A stretch of DNA of 42,058 nucleotides from Verrucomicrobiaceae bacterium (GTDB lineage Bacteria > Verrucomicrobiota > Verrucomicrobiia > Verrucomicrobiales > Akkermansiaceae). Under the pieces are notes generated by a model. That model did no database searches. It saw only the letters and a list, made by a program, of their open reading frames with translations, and was not told the DNA's origin. The translations under genes were made by a program, and so were the position numbers. Of this stretch, positions 31,260-42,058 are shown piece after piece; positions within the stretch are counted from its first letter, which is position 1, and each line of letters begins with the position of its first letter. The stretch covers positions 1-42,058 of the forward strand of contig JAIYDP010000008.1 of NCBI GenBank assembly GCA_027487435.1. The letters run 5' to 3'.

Positions 31260-34200
31260 TTACGTCGCACCAATGCTTTGGACAAGCTGCTCCGCACTTT
31301 GGTCGAGCAACGCGCCACCCCCGCTCAATGCGCATTCGCTCAGCAGCTCTTCGCACTTGCTGAGCTCTTCAAAGAGAGCGTCGCGTAACAAAATGTCCTC
31401 CAGCTCGTGGGAAAAAGAAACGTACGGCTCTGAAAGGCCCACGTCATCGTCGTGGAGCCCAATCAGAAAAGATGCTGCAGAGGCTGCGTAGCGAGGAGAA
31501 TCCCAGAAGTCGCGAGTCGGCGGACGCGACATCTCCACTAAGAACTTTGAAAACGTCGATACCGCCTCGCCGATGGAGGAATCGATGAGAGAGTCGATTG
31601 CGTCTTCGACAAGGAACTGTACCAAAGACTCAGCCTGCTCCTGAGCGACAGACACTTCGATCCCTTTGACGACCTCGTCGCTGATCTTGCGCTGCTGAAT
31701 GAGAGTCCACGTCTCAGCCAATAGAGGTGAAAAGGAGTTGCATAGCGCTGCAAGAGATGTCATGAACGCCTCTCCAGTTGCGCAGCCGGGGGGCCAAGCA
31801 ACGGATGGGCCGATTCGTCTCAACTTCCAAAGCCGGACGGACTCAAAGTCCCCTCGAGACAGCTGAACATTCGCGAGGCGCACTCGCAACGACGACACGC
31901 TCTTGGTCACGACGCTGATGACCTCCGAGCGACGTGACGTTGTAGGGAACGATTTCGTGGTTTCAAAGAAAGTCATTTCATCTGAAATCACAGTCGCATC
32001 AGACATGCTCATCCGCACAAAATGCCGCGTTCGAGAGGCACGCCTGAGTTGGAGGATTGGATATGGCATGAGGTCAGCTGGAGTCAAGTATCCGTTGGCA
32101 TATTCAAATTCGGATGACGGCCTCACGCCAATGACAATGACGTCTGCTGCGTCAGAGTCCTAACTAGGGGCTCACTGTCTCCCGATGACGGAGTAACACT
32201 CGGCCTTGTGTCCCGGATTCGGCTGAGAACGGCCTCCAAACAGTCCGCAGGGGACGCTTTGATGACAAACTAGTCAATCAGCGTCGGCCATGAGAGCCAA
32301 ACTATCGAATTGGGAAAGTCGAGATACTTGACGACAAAATATGCAGGAACGGTCTCCGGATCTTCAAGCATTTTGGAATATATCGATGATTGCTGTGTCT
32401 GCCAAAGTCAGCAACCACAAACAGATCACGCAACCAAGACGTTGGCGACTCGTGAGAACTCAAAGCTCGACTCATAGAGGACGCGCAGCTTCTCCAAAAA
32501 TCGAAGGGCTGCGGACCATCTCCCACCTTGAACCAAAAGCTGGACCATCCGCCACAGCTGATCGGCCTCGTCGTTTTTCGAATCGTTGTTGAATTCAATC
32601 AAAAGGAGCGACAGCGCAGCCTCCTCATAATTGGCCAACGCAGCGTGCACCGACGACAGGACTTCAACGTAGCGGTTGTAGGAGCCTCTTCTGTCGCTGC
32701 GATTGAGCCTCTCAAGGAGCTGCAGGACTGCATCAACTTTGTCATCCTCGTGGGAGGCATCGTCGGGGATGCGGCGGAGACGATCGAGAATTGAGAGCAT
32801 CGACGTGAGGTCCTCAACCATTCGAAGTCCCTCCGCCACTGGAAACGGCTGCATCGCCTGAGCGATCTCTTCCCGCAGACCCGAGAGCCATCGCCGCAGC
32901 TCGCCAATGTCGACTGCACGGCGATCCGTTCGCAAGATCGAATCTAGCGCAACGTCGGTTGCAAAATATACATCAGAAAAGGAGCAAGACATCGAAGCCT
33001 TTTGAAAAGCGATCGAGCGGAACGCTGCTGAGCCGAAGCGGCGAATCGACGCCGATGGAGATTTCAGCAGGAGGAGGACGGGACGAACAAATGTGGCCCA
33101 AACTTCGAAACGACGCGCGGCCAAAAGTGGCGAAGACTCGACGGCCATTTGAAGCCACATGCAGGCTTCTTCGCGAAGGTCGCCACAGAGAGGAACCACA
33201 CGTGCAGCAACATGAGGGGGGAGAGTCTCCAGTTGTAATGGAGGGGCGAGGGCAATCGCTGACAAAACGGATGCAAAATTTGCCCAAACTGATTGCGCAA
33301 ATTCTCCTGCGAAGAGAGAGGGTGTTGCGATCTTAATAAGACAAAGGGCTGCTCGGTAGAGTGAAAGGGACATGAATAGCCAAGTGGGAGGGTAGGGGGG
33401 GTCCTCCACGATCCGACTGACAAACGCAAGTGTACCAGCGACTGTGTCAGACGCGATTGACGTCTTAAGGAGCACATGGAGCAAGCAAGTTGCTGTGTTC
33501 ATGGACAGATCACGGCGGCCAGATAACGACAGGGCGCCCGCCGCGCTGACTGAAGGGAATATGAAGTTGACAGCAGATGATGTGAGCTCTGAGAGGCGTT
33601 GTAGAAGGATTGGGAATTCTTTGGCATCACTAATGATGTACGGAGCGGCGATTCGAAGAAGCTTCAGCACATCATCGACAAGAGGAATGTCAGCACTCAT
33701 AGCTCTGCACATGGCTTCAAAAATGTGCGGCCACATAGGCAGTCTGTTGTGCTCCTGCTCAGCAAAAGGTCCTGCCATGAACTTCAAAAACAGTCGGACC
33801 ACGTTTGGCTGGTCTCGAGAGGACTGGGACAGAGTGACGACTGCTGAGGCCATCATAGCAACTTGTCCAGGACTGAGCATTCTCTCTAGCGCGACGAGGG
33901 ACTCGTAAAGAGTCTAGGGGATCATTAGAGGCTGTGGGGAGTCAGACGTCGACAGCGAGAGACTGTGTCGATGAATCCACGGACGAATCCACAATGGCGG
34001 CGGTAACAAACGACAATATTATTGCGACGCGCTTGTCAAAATCAACATCCATGACAAAAGGGTGAGTGAGAGGAAATCCGCGCGCTCGGATCTGGGCGCA
34101 ACAACTCTCAAAACTAAATCTAAAAATAAACGAAAGCGCCTGATGCGTTATAGGCGAGGGCGAGCCCAAACAGCTAAACAGTCGCGCAATGCTGAGGGAT

Positions 34201-36876
34201 CTCTCCTGAAAGCCTTCAAGTACACATCAGCTGTGTCCAAAAGACCTCTCCAAGCGTTGGGCCGGGCTGCAGCATGGGAAATAGCATCCGCAAGGTTCTG
34301 ATGAGCATCTCCGCGATCGACGGCAAGCGGTAGCGAACTAACGACAGCGACGCTTCTGTTCAGCACCGACAATCTAAAGAAGTTAACGGACTCGAAAATG
34401 TTGACGCTGAGAGAGAAAAATCTCGGTCTGTGGACGAAGCTGTGACGTCGATCAAAAACAGGGATAGCGGAACAAAAAACTACCCAAGTGAGACTAGGAG
34501 CCGCGTCTTACTTTGGCAGCGTCAGAGTCCGGAAGATTTTTTATTTCGGCAAGAAATAAAGATAACCCATCAGTCGCAGCCAAGTCTAACATGTTTCGAA
34601 ACTTGTTGACCTTGTGGAGCACTAAAAGGATCAAGGACGGGGCAGAGGAGAGACGCTTTGAGCGGGACGTGTCAAAACGAACTGATGCGACATCCACGAC
34701 ATCAGACCCGTCGGTCTGCATCCTTAGTAGCTCCCCTGCAAGGTTAGAGGCGCATAACAGACGTGACGCTCATCTCGAAGCAGGTCTGATAGCGCTCGAT
34801 TTGTCTTGAACATTCTCAATGAGACGACCTCAGCGCTGCCATCGAGATGACTGATTTTCACAGCTGAAATAGCAGCCTGCTCGATTCTGCCTTTCATCTT
34901 AGGAAACGCGTACAATTCATCCAGACGCTTGCTTGCTCGAATATTGAAGAGCGAAAGTACCAGGAAAGCCCTCTCTTCTAGCTCCGGAGGAACCTTCATG
35001 TAAAACGTCCAAATCATCTCAGCATGGTCCCCCCGCACAACTGGGCTCCACATCTCATCAGAGAAGGGCTCGTGCGGCGAAGAGAAAAGAACATCCTTTG
35101 GCATCAGATGGAGAGGATCAAAGGAGACTCGAAGAAGAGAGCCATCGCCCATCGCAACGCGAGCACAAATGACCGCAGGCTTCTTGAATTTTGACCTCCA
35201 GAGGGACTTTATTGTCACGGCCATCGACCGCAGCTGCGACGAGTACCGAGAGAGGCGATCCGAACGAGGAAGCGACTGGGCAATTGATGCTTTGGTTGCA
35301 GAAAAAGCAAAGGAAATCCCGACGCTTTTTGCCGCTGTAGCGAACGTACCCACGCCATCACAAGCCACTAGTGCGTTAAGTGTAGCAGACAAATGGCGCC
35401 GACGCTCATGCGAAGTGTCGAAGGCAGTTGACACTGGAACGAGCATGGGGGCTACACGGGATGCGTCGATAATGTCGTCGTCGGACACAGAGGGGCGGGC
35501 AAAAAGGTGAGAGATTGGACAGACGGAGATAGCGAAGGGAAGACGAACGGCTACAGGAGCGAACGCATCGTCTCGTCGATGGGGAAGGACTTGATAAACC
35601 CGACAAACTACGTAAATACCTCTATACATGTCCTCCAAAGTGATGTCCTACGCCATGAGAAACATAGGGGGGAATATAGAAAACGTCGAAGAAAATCCTG
35701 CGGATTTCATCTCGAAGAAGAAGACCAGCCCCACCCGAGGGGATAAAAATAGACGCGAAGGGGGTCAAAAAAACGCGTCTCTCGGGAGCGTAGAGGGCGA
35801 TGCGAAGCTCAATGGCCGAGTCAGCCTTTCCATTAGTGGACGTGGTGGTAACGTGAACCGTAAAAATGATGTGCTTAATGATGACTGAGAGAGTGTAGCG
35901 AGAGCCCTTGATGTCATCGAATTCCATCCTAGGCTCTCAGGCTTGGTCACGGGGAGAATTAGAATGAGACTCACATTAGTTCTCGAGCTGCAGACGACAT
36001 TGGAGCAAGAGATTTCAAAACGTGCTGCTGATTAAGTTCTCTGAGTTCAGACAACGGCTACATGGCTGAACAGCTCAGAAAGATTGAGCCATTCCTCCGA
36101 AAAGTGATTCTCATCGCACTCCATGTCAATGAGCTCGTCGCCGCGCCCGAGAGCGCTAAGGGTCAGCGAGGAGATGATTTCCAAATACAAATTGTAAACC
36201 GATGTAACATCCTCATCAACTGAATCTCCTGGTGAGTAAGAATCCAAATATCAATCACTGTCACCAAGAGCCATTGTGATGTTGTGTAGGTCCAACGCGC
36301 GAGCGAGAAGGCGGATCTCTCGAGTGGATGAGCTCACAGGAGGCGCCTCAGCGCGAGAAGGGGACCCGAGGAAGGTGCTTCGCTGAGGAGAGCTGCTGAC
36401 TATTGACACGCCAGTTGAAGGCTTCTCATGAGAATATCGCTCCGTCACGTAGTTGTAATATCCAACAGCATCATCCTTTGCAACACAAATCCAGCCCAGA
36501 GGGAGATCCTACCGAATAAATAAGATACTTGGTACATAACTGCGAGATCGTCGAGGTCGTAGTCCGCAGCATACAACATCTTGAGATACTTGGTCGTGAT
36601 CCAATCTTCAATCGCCCTAACTTTAGAATATCAAAAACTGAGGTACCTTGAGTTCTCGAGGGAAGGCCTTCCGGAAACTTTCTCTTCGAAGTGGTGCCAG
36701 CAAATCCGGTTTCCTCTCCTTTGCAGAAACTAGATATCAGCCCACGCGGTCACGGAGCACACCAGTAATTCATGAACTGAAAGCACTGACTTCGTAGACC
36801 TTACATCAGCCTCAGGAAGAATTCTATCAAGTTGAGGTGCGCACGAGTAAACCACTTTTTCATCGCTTGAGAACAT
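31260..36876 (-). CDS. DOCK-family guanine nucleotide exchange factor (DHR1-DHR2)
   Basis: DOCK proteins activate Rac/Cdc42/Rap GTPases through DHR2 and bind membrane lipids through DHR1. The start is ATG 36876 (MFSSDEKVVYSCAPQLD), with introns at 36730-36762, 36617-36646 and 36509-36540; more introns lie downstream and were not all placed. N-terminal SRAIEDWITTKYLKMLYAAD and DLDDLADLPLGWICV fit the DOCK6-11-like armadillo entry. ELRIALYAPERRVFLTPFAS leads to YVVCRVYQVLPHRRDD and RLPFAISVCPISHL. DHR1 spans about 35190-34730 (SFDPLHLMPKDVLF; EMIWTFYMKVPPELEERAFL). The helical scaffold covers 34700-32900. DHR2 covers about 32750-31262: SYNRYVEVLSSVHAALANYE, EAALSLLLIEFNND, WSAALRFLEKLRVLYESSFE, AYFVVKYLDFP, MTFFETTKSFPTTSRRSEV, ending QLVQSIGAT. 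Subfamily is not assigned. Expected length is about 1,650-1,750 aa. Confidence 0.85.
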
Positions 36877-37080
36877 CGAGAGCAAAGGAAGAGCCCAAGC
36901 GTCACAGACACGTCGGTAACATCTTTGCCGTCACCGAGTTTCAAGATTCACACCATGAGATTTACATTCCTGGCAACAATCATTTCCTGGGAGCCGCTGC
37001 AACGCGGAGAGCAACGCGTCGGATGTGCAACTCATACATTGGCCTACGCTCTAACTATTACTTGTTATTTCAAAGAAGAC
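36877..37080. promoter_or_regulatory. 204-bp divergent region between DOCK and LRRCC1
   Basis: This is the space between the proposed DOCK (-) and LRRCC1 (+) start codons, so it presumably carries both promoters. Open frames crossing it (36837-37241 and 36925 onward) show no family motif before the LRRCC1 start. Inferred from position only. Confidence 0.4.
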
Positions 37081-40000
37081 ATGACGGACAGTTTCCTCTC
37101 CTGTATTGGTGCAGGACTGACATCGGTCCCGACTATCACAAACAATCTCACTCGCGTCAATCTGCATGCAAACTGTGTGCGCTCCATCGGATCGTCGTTT
37201 GCAAATGCAACGAACTTGCAGGAATTGGACCTGAGTTCTAATCAGCTTCGCTCAACGATTGGGTTCTCGCCATTGATATCAGTCACTTGTCTGAATATTG
37301 CTTGCAACAAGGTGATGCACCCCTACGTTACGTTTATATCCCAGATCGTTTGTATTGAGGGTCTCGGTGCCCTGACACGCTTGCAAAAGCTTAACTTGTC
37401 TTACAATCGAATCAACAGTTTATCAGGACTCGAGGATCTCAGTTCGCCGTATCATTCTCTTCGGTCCGCAACTCTTCCAAACATCATCCTCATTGATTGA
37501 AGGGTCCTTGATGTTCGGGACAATCAGATCTCGAAGCGCGAAGACCTCCGCATTGTCTGTGGCCTCAAAGTAATCAACGCGTCATCTCCCCAACATTGTA
37601 GAAATTAGAAGATGTCTCATTCTCTGTCAAGGAGAAGACAAATCCCGTCGTCCACACCGACGTCGAAAATATTTCCAGCCGCCACTGATTCTCCCAGTTC
37701 TATAGAAAATTCATGTCATCTCATGCTCCTCCATCCCTTTCCATGATCGATGGAGTTTCTCTAGCGTTGTTTCGCACCCATCCTGAAGATGACTTTCCCC
37801 CACGACATGAAAATGAGCCCGTCCAAGTCCAGTCGCCGCCATCGAGGCCTCAGAGAGCGGCTCCTGAAGTTTTTTCTCCAGCTGAAGCTGCAAGGGTGCT
37901 GCGAAACGAAATTCGATTGGGAAGGTTCGTCAATGGCAGATGATCTCCTTATTTTAGGCTAGAAGAAAACATTGACCATCTCCGAAAGGCACGGGCGCGG
38001 TTCGGAGGCCGTGGCCGAGAGGAGCCCGAGGCTGTGGAGGTAGAAGCAGTGCCAAGGCATGGGCATAAGAAGGACGCTTGTTGTGCCACAGAGACTTGGA
38101 GAGCCACGGCCGCTTCGGCTGTGCAGACGGAGCAAAGGCTGACGACGTCATCTTCTCAGACCCAAAACGGTAAAAATTCCTTTGTTTCGAGGTTTTCCGA
38201 GTGTCTGATGGGAAAGATCGATTGGAGCAAAAAATTCAAGTCGATACGATGTCGCCTTTGATATCTGACCTGGAGTGTGCTCTGTTGCAGAAGGAAGCCG
38301 ACTTGAAGACGTTTGCTTCTTTCCTCCTTTCTCACTTCGCAGCTTTGCGTCTGCTGCTGAGCTCCGCGATGCCGATGCAGCAAAAAGATTGAACACGGAA
38401 ATGGAGGTTCGAGCTGCAGTCGAGAGGAAGCTTGTCGTTGACTTCACCCTCGTTGTTGACGTGGGCAGGCATCGTCAATTGAATCAAATGCCTCGATGCA
38501 AGTTGCAATCAGCGAGCTTTCCGTTCGCCTTGAGGAAGCTGTTCTGCGTGCCCGTGCAGCGGAAGTGCCGATTTCGAATCTCTTTTGACAAATGAAGGGC
38601 CGAGCAGCCTCATCAGGGTCAGAATTTGATGCCCAGCGAAGTCGTGAGCTTGAGGCTCGAGAGCAGCACCAAGTTGCATTGGCCGAAATTGATGTGACGT
38701 TGTTCGTAATGCTCCTCACGACTCAGCGCAATCGTGCCGAAATTCGGGATCTGAAACGTCGGATCCAGCTACAGCAAGAGGAAATTGATGAGAGCCAGCG
38801 CAAACTCACCATAATCAAGCATGGTTTCGCTTTAATGTCTGACTGAAGTAGAACTCGAGAGAACGAGCTGTCGTTGGAAGCGTCTGCTCTTCGGGACCGC
38901 GTGGTGCTGCGCGATTGCTTTGAAATTTTACGGTGCAGCAAGTGGCTGAGCGGGCTCGCCTTCAGACTGATTCTGAAATTGCCGTGTATTGTTTTGGAAG
39001 GGAGATACCAATTTGCAAAGGATACGGGATGAGGCGAAGGCGTCTTTGAGAGCATTTGACTCAGAGCGAGCCAAATGGAGAGACGGGAGCCATCAGCAGG
39101 AGTGTCAGCACGAAGCAGAGAGGCTGAAAGTACGACCCTTTGGGTACAAATGACGTGCTCAGTGGGCTGCAGATAGGGAGTTGCTCAGGGTTTGCGCCTC
39201 TTTGAGAGAGTTCTCATCTTTTTCAGAGCGCAACAGAAGATGCGTCGAAGAAGATAGCAGATCTTCGGGCTTTACTATCTCGCAGCGAATCCAAAGAGGC
39301 TTGTCATCGACAGGAAATGTTCATTTTCCAGAAGCGCGCTGCCTCTGTTGTCGAGGAGCTGACAGATGTCGTTCGAGAGCTCAAAGATAAACTCTCGTCG
39401 GAGTGCCGCGCACGAAAACGAGTAGGCAGGAGTCAGAGGTGTCTGAATTCGAAGGAATCTCAGCGAGTGGAACAATTATCAAAACAGTTGGCGGAGCGAG
39501 ACAAGGACGTCCAACTTGCGCTCGATTCGGAGCGACACGGAAGGGTTTGGAGGCTTTGATTGACTTGACAAAACGAGGCTGATGTTCTCCGAGAGGAGCT
39601 GCGACAAGCGCGCGAGCTGATTGAGGACTTGAGCGAGGACCTTCGTAGCGCTAGAGTTGCGGAAGAGAGCGTCACCTTTTGTGGTTGGAGCTCAAGTTGT
39701 AGGCCTTGAAGAAACTGGATTCGATGACCAAGGAGCACGAGCATCTGAAGTACCTCTTTGCCAACCTTTGGTGAATACTCAGAAATGAATTGGCTCGCCG
39801 CGAGGAAAATGAGCGCATATCTGACGTTGTGACGAGGGATTTGCGCGAATCTATCGAGGGGCAAAAGAAGAAGGTCCTTTCTCGGTTGCCATGCTGATAT
39901 CAGGAGCTTGCGGAAGTGTCTGCGCGGCTTACGGATGAAGGTCTCCATTTTGTTTTGTTGTTGATGAAGTAGAGAGGAGACGCCGAGAGTTACAGAAGAA

Positions 40001-40700
40001 GCTGGACGAATCTGCAGTTGACATGGTACCCATTCCTTGTGTTTACTCACTCGTGAGGACGAATTAGACCATTGCAAGAGAAGAATCGTTTTGAAGAACG
40101 TGGACGAAGGCTAACGCGTCAGAGTGGATATGAAGATACTATCGTTGAGATGGAGAGCATTATCAACGAATTGAGAGAGAGTCTCCGCAAGACCGACCGG
40201 TCCTGGCGAAGCTGCGAAGAAGAGCTACATGATCGGTCGGAACAGCTTGCAGAGACAGAAGAGTCTCTCTTGGCTACGAAAAGGAAGCTCGCTGAGGCCG
40301 AGGCTCGTATTATCAGCATTCAAAACGAGGCCAATCAAACTTGGCGAGCGTAAGCAAATTCTTTACCAAACCAAAGTGTCAGTGAAGTCGCTGCCATTGA
40401 AAAGAAGCTCAGCGTGGAATCTGCAGAGTGGCCTGATTTTTGTGAAAGATTCTTATGCAGAAAGGCTCAGTAGCGAGCGTGCAAGAGTGGCTCAATTGGA
40501 GAGGCAGATTGAGGACCGAGATCGGGCTGTTCTGAGAGTTTTTTCGCCTTGAGCTACTCTGACCACGAAAGCTGGAGGAGAAAGTAGGGCAATGCGAAGA
40601 TGAGATGCGCTCTATCCTCTATCAGTCCCAAAAAGAGCGTCAAGCCTTCGCAGCGAAGATAGACAAACTCGGCAAGGCAATGCTGCAAGGCCATGTTTGA
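37081..40700 (+). CDS. LRRCC1: LRRCC1/VFL1-like centriolar leucine-rich-repeat coiled-coil protein
   Basis: LRRCC1 (VFL1 in Chlamydomonas) marks one side of the centriole lumen and sets basal-body rotational polarity. The start is ATG 37081 (MTDSFLSCIGAGLTSVP). Three introns placed with confidence (37313-37345, 37462-37500, 37570-37601) join an N-terminal LRR block: LTRVNLHANCVRSIGSSFAN, NLQELDLSSNQLRS, VTCLNIACNKIVCIEGLGAL, LQKLNLSYNRINSLSGLEDL, VLDVRDNQISKREDL. LHANCV/LDLSSNQ/LNLSYN and the LRR order are close to LRRCC1. Then come a linker (SLSMIDGVSLALF) and a long heptad-rich region in several frames: RNRAEIRDLKRRIQLQQEEI, VEELTDVVRELKDKLSSECR, YEDTIVEMESIINELRESLR, LEEKVGQCEDEMRSILYQSQ, stop at 40700. 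Introns in the coiled-coil part (37620-40560) were not all placed. The homology claim rests on the LRR block plus architecture. Confidence 0.8.
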
Positions 40701-40722
40701 TTGATATTTACATCTCGGCTCT

Positions 40723-42009
40723 CTAGCAGAGAGAATCTTGAAGACATACCATAGAGTCCCGATAGGACCCTTGGCCGAGCTTCACAGAAAATGTTATGCA
40801 GTAGTGGCTCTGGATCAAGTTCCATTCCTCATACTCGTCCAGAAATTCAGCTTTGGACGCCCTTTCTTGTTATACTACCATTAGAGTTTGTACCTTAGCT
40901 GATCCTCCTTCGATAAACGAGAGTACATCTCCAGCATGTCTCTACATTTTCTAGACCATTACGGAGAACCGACAGCATTACGATGCGTCGTAACCGAGCC
41001 CGGTGTACCTCTTTTCTTGATCATCCTTCTCTGGGTACGCTCGCACAGAGAGCAGCGGGCATCCTCGAGCCTATTCTGTCATCCAGTAGAACACCAACGG
41101 GAACCTCCAAATTTGACATCATGATGACGCCAAAAGCATCATGTGGACGAATTTGCTCGTAGGTCAAGAACGCAACATGGTCAAACTTTGAGGAAGACAT
41201 TTCAATAAGCATATTGCCCTACCTAATCACAAGGGTGGGGGGTGAGTAAAGTCAGACCTGTTCAGGACTCAAATAGACCAACACACACTCCGACAAAAAA
41301 AGTGTGGGCTTCCTGATCATTAAAATTGAAAAGCGCCAGATACCCATAATCCACTTTCGATGCATCCAATGCTCTCACGATGGATGACTGCTCTCGAAGA
41401 TCACATGATAACAACGAATAGCAGGGGCTTGTGATCTCCTTTGTCACTTCATTCCTATTCCATCACTCAAAACAAGTAAATTTACAAGAAAGAGGAGAAA
41501 TGAACCTTCTCTGCGTGGATACTTTGATCTTTTGATGCAGAGAGTTCAATGTGATCTTTCAGATGCTGCATGATAATCGCAGTCTTCGCGACCACATTCT
41601 CTGCAAGATCCAATTCCACATATTTTTCAAAGAGGAATGAATGATGATGCTAAAATGTCAAGGCCACTTGACTTTGTTATTCCTGAAGAGCAAAAAAGGT
41701 ACTGTCAAAACCCGAACCCAATGACACAACTTGAGCGCATGGGCCAACCAGAGAGCAAAATTTCAACACAGAGTCTCGAATAGATTGCACTCGGGAGAAG
41801 TAGCCTTCAGTGTTAGAAAGCTGAGACCATGCGGACCCCGATTGATCAAAGGTGGCCGTCTGACAGTGGATCTGCAAAATATCATAAGATAGGGATCGTC
41901 GAAGTAGCCAAGCCTGCAAGCTGACCTAATGTGTCAGGCTGCCAACGAACAAGTTGTACAGCTTGCTCTCGAGGGCGTCATGAGCTGTGGAACGAACACT
42001 CTCACACAT
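40723..42009 (-). CDS. LCMT1: Leucine carboxyl methyltransferase 1 (PP2A C-terminal methylation)
   Basis: LCMT1 uses S-adenosylmethionine to methylate the C-terminal Leu of the PP2A catalytic subunit, controlling B-subunit recruitment. Ten exons (introns 41926-41959, 41805-41836, 41650-41682 or -41691, 41455-41485, 41313-41343, 41219-41257, 41071-41104, 40942-40981 and 40862-40893) sum to 981 nt, or 326 aa (323 with the alternative third donor); human LCMT1 is 334. Motifs in order: LSACRLGYFDDPYLM, RRPPLINRGYFSRV, the SAM-binding VVSLGSGFDSTFF, FEKYVELDL, YSLLSCDLREQ, GKPTLFLSECVLVYLSPEQ, DHVAFLTYEQIRPHDAFGVI, MMSNLEARGCPLLSV, SRDMLEMYSRLSKEDQ and AEFLDEYEEWNLIQSHYCI. ATG 42009 is taken as the start because the family begins just upstream of the GYFDDP motif; sequence beyond the window edge could add residues. 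Its stop is 22 bp from the LRRCC1 stop. Confidence 0.93.
41650..41691 (-). other. Intron with non-GT donor in LCMT1
   Basis: On the minus strand the acceptor is clear (CTTGACATTTTAG) and a TAA lies in frame, so an intron is needed here. No GT before the stop is in the right phase. A GC donor gives 42 nt (41650-41691); a GA donor gives 33 nt (41650-41682), the usual local length. Both keep the frame from SGFDSTFF to FEKYVELDL. Which donor is used cannot be told from sequence. Confidence 0.6.
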
Positions 42010-42058
42010 TGAGTCGATTGTACCAAGCAAATTTGGGACTTCGTTTTTAGAGGAGGCG

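Overview
This window is nuclear DNA of a eukaryote, most likely a free-living or parasitic single-celled flagellate; I could not name the lineage. The evidence is 18 recognisable eukaryotic protein families (histone H3, O-GlcNAc transferase, gamma-tubulin complex, DOCK, GRIP golgin and others) split by spliceosomal introns. The ciliary genes CFAP251, two TTLLs and LRRCC1/VFL1 imply a flagellum. I saw no bacterial operons, rRNA, tRNA or CRISPR.

The key to reading it is the intron class. Almost all introns are 30-47 nt, with a weak donor (usually only GT is constant) and a 3' end of the form YTNAY followed by about 7-10 nt and AG. Read as plain ORFs, the genes look shattered. After removing these introns, eleven multi-exon genes join into single frames whose summed exon lengths are multiples of three, and CFAP251 stays open to the window edge. 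Each join restores a family motif. All splice coordinates given are my own reconstructions, without cDNA.

Layout, left to right: CFAP251 (-, cut by the left edge), SET/NAP histone chaperone (-), an IQ-rich TTLL (+), an orphan protein (+), a TTLL6/13-like polyglutamylase (-), a 147-aa orphan (+), O-GlcNAc transferase (-), GCP2 (+), a cystatin-like/pseudo-M1 membrane protein (-), carboxypeptidase Q (-), a partial H3 copy (-), histone H3 (-), cathepsin X (+), ArfGAP2/3 (-), a GRIP golgin (+), an FHIP-family dynein adaptor (+), a TALE homeodomain protein (+), a DOCK-family GEF (-), LRRCC1/VFL1 (+) and LCMT1 (-).

The genome is very compact. Two divergent start codons are 27 bp apart, two convergent CDSs overlap by 14 bp, and tandem genes are separated by as little as 29 bp. 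Functionally the genes fall into: microtubules, basal body and axoneme (CFAP251, two TTLLs, GCP2, LRRCC1, FHIP); endomembrane traffic (ArfGAP, golgin, FHIP, DOCK); lysosomal or extracellular proteolysis (cathepsin X, carboxypeptidase Q, cystatin/pseudo-M1); and nuclear or signalling control (H3, SET, OGT, homeodomain, LCMT1). The strongest points for follow-up are the micro-intron class with some non-GT donors, the cystatin/pseudo-M1 fusion, an O-GlcNAc transferase lacking the usual N-lobe histidine motif, and the extreme gene packing.
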